Of a stretch of 64,000 nucleotides of DNA, positions 16,981-26,298 are shown in pieces. The DNA comes from Stentor roeselii (Eukaryota; Ciliophora; Heterotrichea; Heterotrichida; Stentoridae). Numbering within the stretch: the first letter of the stretch is position 1; each line of letters opens with the position of its first letter. The stretch is taken from NCBI GenBank assembly GCA_006503475.1, contig RSEH01000023.1, positions 124,001 through 188,000 of the forward strand. The letters are read 5' to 3'. Below the pieces are notes generated by a model. It made no database searches, had not been told where the DNA came from, and saw nothing but the letters and a program-made list of their open reading frames with translations. The translations under genes and the position numbers were made by a program.

Positions 16981-19314
16981 TTAACCAACAAATTCAAATC
17001 TAGGAATATTTCCATAATGAAACTCTTGAAACATATCAGAGTAATGTTTACTAAAAACATTCCCACTAATCCCACTTTCTAAAGACCAATAATTACTCGA
17101 AGAATTTCCCAAATCACAAACAAATTTAAGCCCAGGCCCATGAACGACCTCAAAAGTGCTATTCCAATTACTCGAAGTTGCATGAATAGTTCCAGTCCAG
17201 CCCCCAACACTCATTTTCCTTTCAAAGAAACTTTTAAAAAAAGTCTGACTAAAAGGAAAATGTTGCAAAACAGCCAAATGCAATTCACCCCAAGTCTGTT
17301 CTCCAACATTATTCACAGCAATTTTGAAACTTTCTTCAATTAAATCTTCACAACTCTCTATCTTTTGAGTCTTTTTATCATCACAGTAATCATCAAGTGG
17401 AGGAAATCCCTCTCTGAAATAGTTACTGATAGAAGTATGAAGCAAAGAACTTCTTAAAAAAGACTGAGAAATGGCTTCAGGAACATGATTCTTTACTAGA
17501 ATCTTTGCAAGTTCAATATTCCATTTTGCATAAATAGCTGCTAAGTTACTTTCTCTCTTCAAATAAAAGTCCCATTTCATCAACATCTCCGCTTTTTCCT
17601 TATATTTTCCCTGAAGTCTCAGATAAATTTTATTCAAAAGACTAGGAATCATTCTTTCAGCAAATAAATCTTTTTCATCTTTTAAGATAATCAGCTGGTC
17701 TTCAGCAGTGAATTTATGACCTTCTTTAATCTTCGAAGCAATGATTTCAGTGATACGTTCAATTCGACCCTGTGAAAAAGTGCTTCCAAGAGAGTTGAAA
17801 TATTTATATTCCGGGCCTGTGATGTAATTATTAGCAGTGACAATAAAGCCTTTACTCGGGTTGATCACATAAGGCATATCATCAAAAGGAATAAATCCTT
17901 TCCAAATAGTTTTCGTATTCCATCCAGGTAAAAACATATCTCCTTTATACCTCCTGACAGGTAATTTCCCTGTAGTTTGCAGAAGAATATCTCCATTTGA
18001 ACTTCCAGCTAACATCGAAAGTCGAATAGCAGTGATCGTTGAAACCGCTTTCCTCAAGTCCTGCACGTTTTTCACATTCAACAACTTGTGAGTCAAGGAC
18101 AAGCTCTTATCATTGAAGCCCAAAGAAGCCCAAGCAAATGAAAAAAACTGAGACTCAGGACAAGCGAAAGAAGGGATAAACCTTTTCAACCCAATGAAGG
18201 TATTTTCAAGTATCGGTCCATGAACAGATTCTTTAAATTTCAAAAAAATTGGCTCTTGCCCCTTGATTTCAATAATTTCTTCAAATGTAAGAAATTCAAA
18301 AAGTTCTTCTCCGAAGTAATAATGACTTGAATTCTCTAATTTTTCAACGTAAAAGTCAAGATCGTCTGACTTTATCGCAGTGACTCCCCAGGTAAGGTCC
18401 TTGGTCCTTCCGATGGTGAGAATAGGTGACCCGATGGCGCAGCTGCCGTAGACTGACACCTCAGGAGTGAAGATATGTGCCAAGTACCACGTGGAAGGGA
18501 TACTCGCACTGAGATGCGGGTCGTTTGAAAGGACTGGTTTTCCACTTTTCGTGTGATTCCCGCCGATTATCCAGGCGTTGCTTCCTGCTCCTTCTTCAAA
18601 GAGCTGAGTGTAAAAATTAACGAATTCTTTAAACTCTGACTCTAAAATATCAAGTTTTTTACCTTTTAAAGCCTCTGGTAACTCTTCATTAGAAACAGAA
18701 AAAGACTCAGATTTGTTTAGTTCTAAAGAAGAAGGTAATAGAATTTCGGGGTCTAGGCCTAAAGACTTGAACTGTTGTTTAACTGAGTCAGTGCCTGAGA
18801 ACATTGAGAGATACAAGGCAGTAAAGTACAAAATCGCCTGAGAGTCAGATAAAGTAAAATTATTCCACTGAGAACTAGTCATCCAGTACTCAAGTGAATG
18901 CCCTTCAGAAGCTGCATCGTTTATTCCATCTACAAATTTCTGCCCGATTTTCAAAGTTTCACTATCAAGATTATTGATATCATCTCGAGATGCAATTGGA
19001 ATTTTTATGTTCCTGATGAACTTATCGATTTCTACTGTCTTATTTCCGAAAACCTCTGAAAGTCTACCTGTTGCAAGTCTTCTCATCATGTCGATCTGCC
19101 ACATGCGGTCTTGAGTCATTGCATATCCAAGTGCATAGTAAGCGTCAGGGAGATTTTCCGCATAAATATGTGGAATTCCCCATTCATTCCTCACTATTCG
19201 AACAGGTCTCTCACATCCTTTCGTCAACACCACTAATCCTCTTTCACGAAGTAAAAAATAAAGCAAGACACCCAAAGTTAAAGGAAAGAAAAGGAACCAA
19301 AAAGCTTTCGGCAT
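16981..19314 (-). CDS. Penicillin acylase family (S45, Ntn-hydrolase) enzyme
   Basis: 777 aa from ATG at 19314. A single N-terminal membrane anchor (FWFLFFPLTLGVLLYFLL) precedes RIVRNEWGIPHIYAEN and ALGYAMTQDRMWQIDMMRR, hallmarks of the alpha chain of penicillin acylases. The conserved maturation site is EGAGSNAW: Ser245 would be the new N-terminal nucleophile after self-cleavage, followed by GKPVLSNDPHL. Later blocks (TWGVTAI, FIVTANN, beta-chain C-terminus with HATSSNWN) also fit. Family members hydrolyse amides such as beta-lactams or acyl-homoserine lactones; the substrate here is unknown. The family is mainly bacterial, so old lateral transfer is possible, but base composition matches the neighbours. 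It is divergent from the GAPVD1-like gene by about 10 nt. Confidence 0.85.
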   Translation of the reverse strand: MPKAFWFLFFPLTLGVLLYFLLRERGLVVLTKGCERPVRIVRNEWGIPHIYAENLPDAYYALGYAMTQDRMWQIDMMRRLATGRLSEVFGNKTVEIDKFIRNIKIPIASRDDINNLDSETLKIGQKFVDGINDAASEGHSLEYWMTSSQWNNFTLSDSQAILYFTALYLSMFSGTDSVKQQFKSLGLDPEILLPSSLELNKSESFSVSNEELPEALKGKKLDILESEFKEFVNFYTQLFEEGAGSNAWIIGGNHTKSGKPVLSNDPHLSASIPSTWYLAHIFTPEVSVYGSCAIGSPILTIGRTKDLTWGVTAIKSDDLDFYVEKLENSSHYYFGEELFEFLTFEEIIEIKGQEPIFLKFKESVHGPILENTFIGLKRFIPSFACPESQFFSFAWASLGFNDKSLSLTHKLLNVKNVQDLRKAVSTITAIRLSMLAGSSNGDILLQTTGKLPVRRYKGDMFLPGWNTKTIWKGFIPFDDMPYVINPSKGFIVTANNYITGPEYKYFNSLGSTFSQGRIERITEIIASKIKEGHKFTAEDQLIILKDEKDLFAERMIPSLLNKIYLRLQGKYKEKAEMLMKWDFYLKRESNLAAIYAKWNIELAKILVKNHVPEAISQSFLRSSLLHTSISNYFREGFPPLDDYCDDKKTQKIESCEDLIEESFKIAVNNVGEQTWGELHLAVLQHFPFSQTFFKSFFERKMSVGGWTGTIHATSSNWNSTFEVVHGPGLKFVCDLGNSSSNYWSLESGISGNVFSKHYSDMFQEFHYGNIPRFEFVG

Positions 19315-19324
19315 GTCAATAAAT
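19315..19324. promoter_or_regulatory. Ten-nt divergent spacer between two start codons
   Basis: Only GTCAATAAAT separates the acylase ATG (minus, 19314) from the likely ATG of the next gene (plus, 19325). If the plus gene instead starts at 19313, the two start codons overlap. Promoter elements must lie inside the coding regions or in the spacer itself. Confidence 0.6.
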
Positions 19325-22300
19325 ATGGAATCACAGGAAAAGATATCCTTTCAAGACTGGATTTACTTACAAAAATGCTTTAAATATGAAAAACTTCGCC
19401 TCAGTCACGGTAATTTAAAAACAGACGACATAGAAAAAAAGCACTTGTTGAAAGAAATCGAAGACAAACATAAAGAATTTTACCTTCACCAACTAGTCAT
19501 CAGAGAACACGTCGAAAACGTAAAAATCATTCAGTCCAAGTCACGCAAGGTGCTTGTAAAGGACTCCCACGCGTTGTTAGGAGACACTTTTCGATACGTG
19601 GAGGGTTTTTTATTCCATATTCGACAGAAACCTGAAATCTTCAACTTTATCGCGACTTCTTTAAAGCAATGTCGTGACCCGATTGACTCCTGCACTGAGT
19701 CTTTTTCTTATTCTTTCTTTTTAGACCTGGTCCATCCTGAAAAAACTGAGGAAGACCTGCTTAACAGAACTAAAAGTTTAATCGAGTCTGAGCTTCTAGC
19801 GTTGAAAACTTCAGGATCCGGTCATATCAGCGCGATTTTGCATGAAAGTCTTGTTTTGAGGAATATGCTTCGACATTACTTGAAAAGAAGGAATCAGAGA
19901 AAGTACATGAAACTGATTTTTAAGAAAGGTCTTAGAGAGATCATTAATAATCAAGATGTCATCAAGTCACTAAAACTTGACCCGAAAGTGATTTATGCTG
20001 AAGTTTTTAAAAAAGAAGAAAAAGTTGAACCTGCACATCAGTCACTTCCTGTTGGAAGAAGAAGTATTTTTCGAAGGGACTCGAAAAGTAGGGTGTCTAT
20101 TGATAAGCAGAGGTCTATTGATAAGCAGAAGTCGAAGGAAAACCCTACTGATAATATTTCCACTGAAGATGCCATGCATAATGAAGATGTTTATAGAATA
20201 CTTGTTGAAAGAAGTAGTCAAGTCATTGTTCATTGCAAGATTTTACTTCAAGGGATTTATGATAATATCGATACCATGCCTTTTGGACTCAGATGGATCT
20301 GCAAACAAATGATTTTCCTGATTCAAACAATCTTTCCATCAGTTGGAGAAGTAGAAAAACACACATTGCTTGGAAATTTTCTATTTACCCTCTGGTGGGT
20401 TCCAGCGATTTTTGACCCGATAAAAAACGGTTTGCTTCAAAATGTGATCATCCAGAACTCAACCTTGTCTTACTTCAAACTCATCGGAAACATCTTCAAA
20501 AATATCATCAAAGCGAATTATTTCGATGAATTTCAGTACTTCAAGATAAACGAGTTCATTGCAGACGAGTCTTCTAAAATGAGGCAGTTTTTGAATGACA
20601 TCGTCAGTTTTGATGAAAGTATTTACGATAAGTCAAAGGTCAAAGCTTATGAATGTGAAAAAAACGAGGTGCCTTATGAAAGGAATTTGAAAACAATGAT
20701 GTTTTACTACAAAAACAAGGTAAAACAACCTTTTATATCCACCCTAGACCACATCACAAAAAGTAAAAATCATCTGGAAGAAGAAAAAAACATGAAAGAC
20801 TTCAAAATCGTTACTTTTGTAGTCACTTTAAACGACATCAAACTTCTAGCAAGGATCGTCAAAGAAAAAGAAGACCAAATCTCCGAGAAAGGCTGGAACG
20901 ATTTTTTAAGATACGGGAAAACCATCAGAAACTCCGACGAACTCGGCACTTTAATCAACTTTTCCTATCTAAAAGAAAACAACTTAACCGAGCAAGACGA
21001 GCTTCACTGTTTTTTCATGAAAAAGGACTTCGGAGGCAGTTCAGCAGAAATTGAAAACTCGTACACTGCAGTTTTAAAGAAGTCCAGAGTAATCCCAGGT
21101 GACAACAAAAGTTTAAAACTTTTGATAAAAGTTCAAGAAGCCATTCGAAACCTGCTCATTTCTCTCGACATGTCACTTTTCTTCGACCCTAACAAAGAAT
21201 GGTCCTTATCAGACATCATCGAATTCGTAATGCACTTTTCTTACCTCTTCGAAAATAAATCAGGGCAAGAAGGAATTCCTTTAAAGCTTTTAGCGCAATT
21301 TCTTTCTACTTACCTTGAAAAAATCCCAGCTGACTTCACAGTGAACAGCTTTCGAAAGCTCTACAAGACCCTCTTCGCTGACTATGAAGACCGATGTGAA
21401 GTAGTGAAAGGAATGGCAGCGAAAAACAAGAGACTTCTGCTTCTTTCAATGAACTTCTTGGAAAAAAACGTGAATGACTTGAGACAAGAAGTCAGAGTTT
21501 TCGAGGTCTTGAAACAGAAAAGCTTTGCAGTTGAATTTATAAAAAATAGAAAAGTTCCAGTTTGTCTTTTGACGATTCCTGATAAGGACAGGCCTTTAGC
21601 CCAGCTTTGGTCTCAAACTTGCTGTCCTCATTCAAAACTAGCTTCTGTGAGTGAGTTTGTCCTGGGGTCGAAGAAGAGCATTAAGACTATTGCAAATCCA
21701 GACAATACCCATATCAACAGCATTGAAGAATTCACTGAAAAGTTCATGAAACTTCCACAGGTCGAGATGAGTCTTTTTGAAGAAGAAGATAAGTTCAATG
21801 TGAGTTCAGCTTTTTTTGAGTATTTAAACGTGATTGAAGAAATGATTAAAAAAGAACTTGAGAATGATGACCAGAAAGTAGAAATGGCTATGGAAGAAAT
21901 AGAAAAACATTTAACATCGACGATGTTTGCTTATATTTTCCCTGTTTATGAATCAAAGAAAGATAGAGACTTATATTGGAAGACTTTTCAGCATAGTTGG
22001 GTAAAACCTGAACATTTAGACATCGTTGAAAGCAATCGTGATGAGGCTATGTGGAAGTTCGCAATAGAAACACTTCAAAGTCTTGACATTTATCGTTCCC
22101 CTGCTGATAAACTTAACTGCTTCGTGACTTGCATGTCAATTATCGTCAATGTGCTCAGTCTTATGAGCGACTCAGGGTCAGGAGTGGGGACTGATGACAG
22201 CTTGCCCTTAATTATTTATATCATCATCAGAGCACAGCCGAAAAGACTTCACTCGAACTTGACATATATTTATAAGTTCAGACATCAGTCGAAAATGATC

Positions 22301-22435
22301 GGAATGAAAGGGTTCGTCTTTCAACAGTTCCAAAGCGCGACTTCTTTCATTGAAGAACTCGATGAACGCTCTCTTACTATTGAAAAGTCGGAGTATAAGA
22401 GAATGATTCGCGCAAGTAAACTTAATAATAATTGA
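19325..22435 (+). CDS. RasGAP plus VPS9 domain protein, GAPVD1/RME-6-like
   Basis: 1036 aa from the ATG at 19325 (an in-frame ATG at 19313 overlaps the divergent gene start and is less likely). Residues about 150-430 look like a RasGAP domain: MPFGLRWICKQM and LLGNFLFTLWWVPAIFDP match the helices around the FLFLRFFxPAI signature. Residues about 790-1020 contain a VPS9 domain, with GTDDSLPLIIYIIIRAQP and LHSNLTYIYKFRH being diagnostic. VPS9 domains are exchange factors for Rab5-type GTPases, and the RasGAP-VPS9 pairing is that of GAPVD1/Gapex-5/RME-6, acting in endocytosis. The arginine finger was not located with certainty. Ends in TGA. Confidence 0.8.
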   Translation: MESQEKISFQDWIYLQKCFKYEKLRLSHGNLKTDDIEKKHLLKEIEDKHKEFYLHQLVIREHVENVKIIQSKSRKVLVKDSHALLGDTFRYVEGFLFHIRQKPEIFNFIATSLKQCRDPIDSCTESFSYSFFLDLVHPEKTEEDLLNRTKSLIESELLALKTSGSGHISAILHESLVLRNMLRHYLKRRNQRKYMKLIFKKGLREIINNQDVIKSLKLDPKVIYAEVFKKEEKVEPAHQSLPVGRRSIFRRDSKSRVSIDKQRSIDKQKSKENPTDNISTEDAMHNEDVYRILVERSSQVIVHCKILLQGIYDNIDTMPFGLRWICKQMIFLIQTIFPSVGEVEKHTLLGNFLFTLWWVPAIFDPIKNGLLQNVIIQNSTLSYFKLIGNIFKNIIKANYFDEFQYFKINEFIADESSKMRQFLNDIVSFDESIYDKSKVKAYECEKNEVPYERNLKTMMFYYKNKVKQPFISTLDHITKSKNHLEEEKNMKDFKIVTFVVTLNDIKLLARIVKEKEDQISEKGWNDFLRYGKTIRNSDELGTLINFSYLKENNLTEQDELHCFFMKKDFGGSSAEIENSYTAVLKKSRVIPGDNKSLKLLIKVQEAIRNLLISLDMSLFFDPNKEWSLSDIIEFVMHFSYLFENKSGQEGIPLKLLAQFLSTYLEKIPADFTVNSFRKLYKTLFADYEDRCEVVKGMAAKNKRLLLLSMNFLEKNVNDLRQEVRVFEVLKQKSFAVEFIKNRKVPVCLLTIPDKDRPLAQLWSQTCCPHSKLASVSEFVLGSKKSIKTIANPDNTHINSIEEFTEKFMKLPQVEMSLFEEEDKFNVSSAFFEYLNVIEEMIKKELENDDQKVEMAMEEIEKHLTSTMFAYIFPVYESKKDRDLYWKTFQHSWVKPEHLDIVESNRDEAMWKFAIETLQSLDIYRSPADKLNCFVTCMSIIVNVLSLMSDSGSGVGTDDSLPLIIYIIIRAQPKRLHSNLTYIYKFRHQSKMIGMKGFVFQQFQSATSFIEELDERSLTIEKSEYKRMIRASKLNNN

Positions 22436-22581
22436 ATAGGCAAGGAAATAAGGAAATTATGAAAAGGCTTTAGAGAGAGTTTTCAGGGATTGGAAGAAGA
22501 AGGGAGGGTTTTTTGTTATTGCCTTTTGAGACCTGATTCATTTCTAATAAGGCCTTCAGATGATACCCTCCATTGGAAATC

Positions 22582-22601
22582 CTTCCATATTATTCTGGAA
22601 C
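22582..22601 (+). promoter_or_regulatory. Possible heat-shock element just before the HSF start codon
   Basis: Three 5-bp units in register read cTTCc, (gap), aTTCt, gGAAc, ending two bases before the ATG at 22604. TTC-gap-TTC-GAA fits a gapped heat-shock element. It would allow HSF to regulate its own gene. Short motif, so chance occurrence is possible. Confidence 0.35.
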
Positions 22602-22603
22602 AG

Positions 22604-23419
22604 ATGAAAAAAAAGACAGTGGCATCGATCCCCACATCTTTTCTTCAAAAGCTTTACGATATGCTGGGTAATGAGTCGCTTACCAGCATTGTGTCCTGGA
22701 CTAGTGAAGGGACTGAGTTCGTAATCTTTTCGATGAATGAATTTTCGGAAAAAGTACTTCCGAGCTATTTTAAGCACTCTAACTTTGCATCTTTCATTAG
22801 ACAACTCAACATGTACGACTTCCACAAGATCCGGTCCAACCCCCAGGAGCACATATATCGTCACCCATTATTCCTAAGAGGTCGTCAAGACCTTCTAAAA
22901 GAAATCCACCGAAAGACATCCGACAACAATTGGCCAGTAGTCCAAAAGCAAAGCATAACAAAGGCAGACATGAACCCATTGATAAACAAACTAGTTCAGC
23001 TCCACAAGAAAAACGTGACATACGAAGGCCAAATCTCCTCATTAGAAGACAAGGTTTCAAAACTAACAAACCAAAACAAAATGCTAAATGACCAGCTTCT
23101 TGAAAACAAGGACCTTCTGAGTAAAATCGAAAACGCTCTGATGTTCTTCGCAAGTTTATTTAAACAGAACAACCCAGAAGAGTTAAGTCACGGAATCTCA
23201 GTAGACCACTTGTTAAGCATCACAGGTATTCCTGAAAAATTGCAGAAAAGGCAAAAAGTAGAAGATTTGGCACTGGCCAGTCCTTTGGACCTTTCTGGTT
23301 TCGATGAAGACTATCACGAAGGACACAGTGTGATTGAAAAAATTGATGCCTTGTCAGGGATTGAGAACCGTTCAGAGGTTTCATTCGATGATAAGATAGA
23401 TTTATTATTTGATCAATAG
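22604..23419 (+). CDS. HSF: Heat-shock transcription factor
   Basis: 271 aa from the ATG at 22604; the frame is open upstream but has no ATG there. Residues about 5-105 are an HSF-type winged-helix DNA-binding domain: SFLQKLYDML, VSWTSEGTEFVI, LPSYFKHSNFASFIRQLNMYDFHKI (recognition helix, split here only by my reading) and the wing with YRHPLFLRGR. A heptad region (about 140-190, LEDKVSKLTNQNKMLNDQLL) would trimerise it. The rest is short and acidic, perhaps activating. It binds nGAAn repeats upstream of stress genes. The second 7TM gene starts 14 nt after its stop. Confidence 0.93.
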   Translation: MKKKTVASIPTSFLQKLYDMLGNESLTSIVSWTSEGTEFVIFSMNEFSEKVLPSYFKHSNFASFIRQLNMYDFHKIRSNPQEHIYRHPLFLRGRQDLLKEIHRKTSDNNWPVVQKQSITKADMNPLINKLVQLHKKNVTYEGQISSLEDKVSKLTNQNKMLNDQLLENKDLLSKIENALMFFASLFKQNNPEELSHGISVDHLLSITGIPEKLQKRQKVEDLALASPLDLSGFDEDYHEGHSVIEKIDALSGIENRSEVSFDDKIDLLFDQ

Positions 23420-23433
23420 ATTATTATCTTATT

Positions 23434-24273
23434 ATGGAAGTTGAACAACAAGGCCTGTACCTGATGACCATCATTTGCAGCTTGATTAGTTTACTGTCTT
23501 GTTGCTTTATCTTGATGACTTGCGGGATCACCTCGATTTGGAGAAGAAGCAGCATCAGGATGATCATGTACATGACTCTTTCGAATATTGCCACTGGGAT
23601 CATCATGCTGCTGCCCACGTATAAATACGAGTTTTTATGCTCCGTTCAGACACATCTACTGCATTTTTCAATCATCAGTCAAGTGATCTGGTCTAGTCTT
23701 TTCCTTCATTTTGCTTACTTTAAAACTGTCCAGGAAAAAACTTTCAGTCAAAAAATTGAACTTGTTTATGTTGGATTGGCATTCTTGCCTGCTTTGATTA
23801 CGTCGATACCGCCTTTTGTGTCGGAGTATGTTGGGAATAACTGCTGGAGTGAAAATCATTCTCCGTTGCAAGATGCTATTTCTTCGTTTGGGTTTTTGAC
23901 GATTTATATTGTTTCTGTGCTGTTTTCGTTCTCGTTTTATATGGGGATGATGGTGAATTTAAGTCTTTTTCCTAAGGGGTACTATTCTGATGAGTTTGAT
24001 AGCAAGCTGGAGAAACTGAGGATGACTGGCAAGTTTACTTTAATGTATCATGGACTCGGCATGGTTCTCTTCATTTATGCAACTCTTCAGCTAGTCGACC
24101 GTCATAAAAGAGGAATGGACTTCATCGCAATGTTCTGTCAAGCCAGCTGCGGCACAATGACCTTAATTTTATTCGTTTCTTGTGACAAGGTCAGAAAAGG
24201 TATGAAAGTATTCTTCGCTGACAAGGAAAAATTTGTAGAAGTCGAAGAGTCCCATACCGAGATAACTTTCTAA
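23434..24273 (+). CDS. Seven-transmembrane receptor, cAMP-receptor-like
   Basis: 279 aa with about seven hydrophobic helices (near 8-30, 41-60, 72-93, 108-128, 149-172, 193-214, 223-245). Motif GNNCWSE before helix 5 parallels GICWISG in the 7TM gene at 15889, and overall length and helix spacing agree, so the two are probably paralogues or members of one class. Tail ends FVEVEESHTEITF. Likely a plasma-membrane G-protein-coupled receptor with unknown ligand. It begins 14 nt after the HSF stop codon. Confidence 0.68.
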   Translation: MEVEQQGLYLMTIICSLISLLSCCFILMTCGITSIWRRSSIRMIMYMTLSNIATGIIMLLPTYKYEFLCSVQTHLLHFSIISQVIWSSLFLHFAYFKTVQEKTFSQKIELVYVGLAFLPALITSIPPFVSEYVGNNCWSENHSPLQDAISSFGFLTIYIVSVLFSFSFYMGMMVNLSLFPKGYYSDEFDSKLEKLRMTGKFTLMYHGLGMVLFIYATLQLVDRHKRGMDFIAMFCQASCGTMTLILFVSCDKVRKGMKVFFADKEKFVEVEESHTEITF

Positions 24274-24300
24274 TAGTTAAGAATAGATGTTAATCTAGCA

Positions 24301-25326
24301 TTATTTCTTTTTCCCTTTCTTTTTCCCTTTCCCTTTCTTTTTTCCCTTTCCTTTTTTCTTTTTATTGTCCTTAAGTCCTTTTTCAATCGCTTTAATCAAT
24401 TCATTCGGGATTTTTTCTGGAAGTTTCAAACTACTTAAAGAAACCCCTTGATTCTCAGGAGTTTCTGAAAGTTTCGTCAAAAACGCAAGTATTTTTTCAG
24501 CACCTTCCTGATAAAACCCATTGAACCTAAAGTCAAGAGTTTTGATTTTTTTATGATTTTTGATTAAATTCAAAAAGGCGTCAATGACGCCTTCTTCTTC
24601 TCCAAATTGATTATCACTCAAGTCAATAGTTTCAACCGAGCTATTAATAACAAGTCCTCTAAAGAAGACAGTCACTCCATAGTTCCTCAAATGATTCCCT
24701 TGCAAGTTAATAGATTTGATTTGACTTTTCTGATTTATAACGATTTCCAGTAAGAACCTGGCCGAATCCTGTCCAATATTGCAATAAGCAAGACTTAAAT
24801 CAGTCAACTGTGTATTCGACCGAAGACCTTCACTTAAAATTTGCATTCCTTTATCGCCGATGTCATTATAGTCAATTTTGAGTTTTATTATAAAGTTCCT
24901 CGAAGTCGGTCCGAAGATGTTTGAAAGAAACTCGCAGCCCAGTGGTCCGAAGCCGCAATTTGTGATGTCAAGTGAAGTGACTGATGCATTTTGAGCTAGA
25001 AACAAAGACAACGATCGAAGTCCTTCGTCTTCTATCTTCGCTCCCCAGAGGTGGACCTCTCGAAGACACTTGTAGTCGAATTCTTTTAAAGCGTTTGCGA
25101 GACATGTCATCCCCTCGGCGCCCATTTCTTCCCAAACGTTGAGCTCGGTTAAGTCGCTTGGGTTCTTCTCGTCTCTTATTGTTAGGAACTTTTCTGCCAG
25201 CTTTCGAGGCATTGTTAGTCCTGCTGCTTGAAGGTTTTTTCGGTATTGACGATAAACTTTTTCGGTTGTTTCGTCTTGAGTGCTTTTTTCTTTTTTTCCT
25301 TTGCCTCCTCCTGTTTTTTTAGGCAT
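24301..25326 (-). CDS. Leucine-rich repeat protein (RNI/NLRC-like) with Lys/Gly tail
   Basis: 341 aa. Residues about 60-300 carry about eight ribonuclease-inhibitor-type LRRs (for example SLDITNCGFGPLGCEFLSN, DLSLAYCNIGQDSARFLLE, SINLQGNHLRNYGVTVFF, TIDLSDNQFGEEEG). Both ends are Lys-rich: KKTGGGKGKKEK at the start and a KKKGKGKKKG run at the end. LRR proteins of this type are common in ciliates, often in the axoneme or as scaffolds. The basic tail could bind microtubules or nucleic acid. Its stop is 27 nt from the 7TM stop (convergent). Confidence 0.78.
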   Translation of the reverse strand: MPKKTGGGKGKKEKSTQDETTEKVYRQYRKNLQAAGLTMPRKLAEKFLTIRDEKNPSDLTELNVWEEMGAEGMTCLANALKEFDYKCLREVHLWGAKIEDEGLRSLSLFLAQNASVTSLDITNCGFGPLGCEFLSNIFGPTSRNFIIKLKIDYNDIGDKGMQILSEGLRSNTQLTDLSLAYCNIGQDSARFLLEIVINQKSQIKSINLQGNHLRNYGVTVFFRGLVINSSVETIDLSDNQFGEEEGVIDAFLNLIKNHKKIKTLDFRFNGFYQEGAEKILAFLTKLSETPENQGVSLSSLKLPEKIPNELIKAIEKGLKDNKKKKGKGKKKGKGKKKGKKK

Positions 25327-25586
25327 TTTTATTACAGTTATTTTGAAGGAAGGTTTGGTTTAGGGAAGAGTGAAAGATGAAGGATGTTTGAAGATGTAAT
25401 ATTTTTAAGGAGATTTTTAGGATTTTACTGTGAAGGATTCGTGTCTTTATATAAACAATAAAATTAACTATAAAATTATTTATCTTAAATTCAAGTATTT
25501 TTAAATACTTTCTTTTCTCTATTTATTCCACTCACAAAATTCACCTCTAATGAAATCTATTATCCCACAGCCACAATCCCATAATA
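25327..25586. promoter_or_regulatory. Divergent promoter region between two LRR genes
   Basis: About 260 nt of AT-rich DNA between two divergent starts. It ends with CCCATAATA directly before the plus ATG, and on the minus strand TAATAAAA stands before the other ATG. No other element recognised. Confidence 0.5.
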
Positions 25587-26273
25587 ATGGGACATCATCT
25601 TTCATGTTGTTACCACGGGCCTGAAAGCCAAGAAGACCTAGTCCGTTTCGCACGAGACACTGACTCTCCAGCAGCATTATCTTATTCCAAGAACTACACC
25701 AAAGTATCTCCAGTAATTCGAGACATTTTCAACAGATTCTTAAAAAAAGGTCCAGATTCAGTATCCCTAATCGACTTGAAAAACCTGAAATTCTCTGAAA
25801 TTGAAAGTGAACTTATTGCAAAATTGATACCTGAACTTACTTCCCTCACTGAACTTATCTTAATCAACAACGACCTCGGGCAGTTCGGAATGAATCAACT
25901 CACTGACAGTACCTCGAGTCTTGTGAAACTCGAGAAACTGGTTTTAAGTCAAAACTTGATAAACGATGAATGCATGGAAATGATCTGTCCAACATTGCCT
26001 TTCATTAAAAACTTGAAATTTTTCAGTCTTTCGAATAACCTCATCACTGATCAAGGCGCTCAGTTGTTGGCTCAAAGTTTGAATTGTTTGGAAAATATTC
26101 AAGAAATCGACTTGAGTCATAATAAAATTAGTTTAAGAGGAATTCAAGCAGTTGCTGAACAGGTTAAAGATATTTCTAGCTTTGAAAGGTTGAAGTTTGA
26201 AGGGAATGGCTTGAGGACGAAAGATGTGGAGAGAATTATGAAGATTTTACCGAATTCTGAGAGGAAGATTTAG
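25587..26273 (+). CDS. Leucine-rich repeat protein with N-terminal acylation signal
   Basis: 228 aa. The N-terminus MGHHLSCC has Gly2 with Ser6 (N-myristoylation pattern) and adjacent cysteines (palmitoylation), so stable membrane attachment is likely. Residues about 65-225 form RNI-type LRRs: LTELILINNDLGQFGMNQL, KLVLSQNLINDECMEM, FFSLSNNLITDQGAQLL, EIDLSHNKISLRGIQAV. The most likely role is a membrane-anchored scaffold. It is divergent from the LRR gene at 24301; both being RNI-type LRRs suggests an old inverted duplication, but the sequences are now very different. Confidence 0.75.
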   Translation: MGHHLSCCYHGPESQEDLVRFARDTDSPAALSYSKNYTKVSPVIRDIFNRFLKKGPDSVSLIDLKNLKFSEIESELIAKLIPELTSLTELILINNDLGQFGMNQLTDSTSSLVKLEKLVLSQNLINDECMEMICPTLPFIKNLKFFSLSNNLITDQGAQLLAQSLNCLENIQEIDLSHNKISLRGIQAVAEQVKDISSFERLKFEGNGLRTKDVERIMKILPNSERKI

Positions 26274-26298
26274 TGTATTTAGTTGATAGATATTTATT

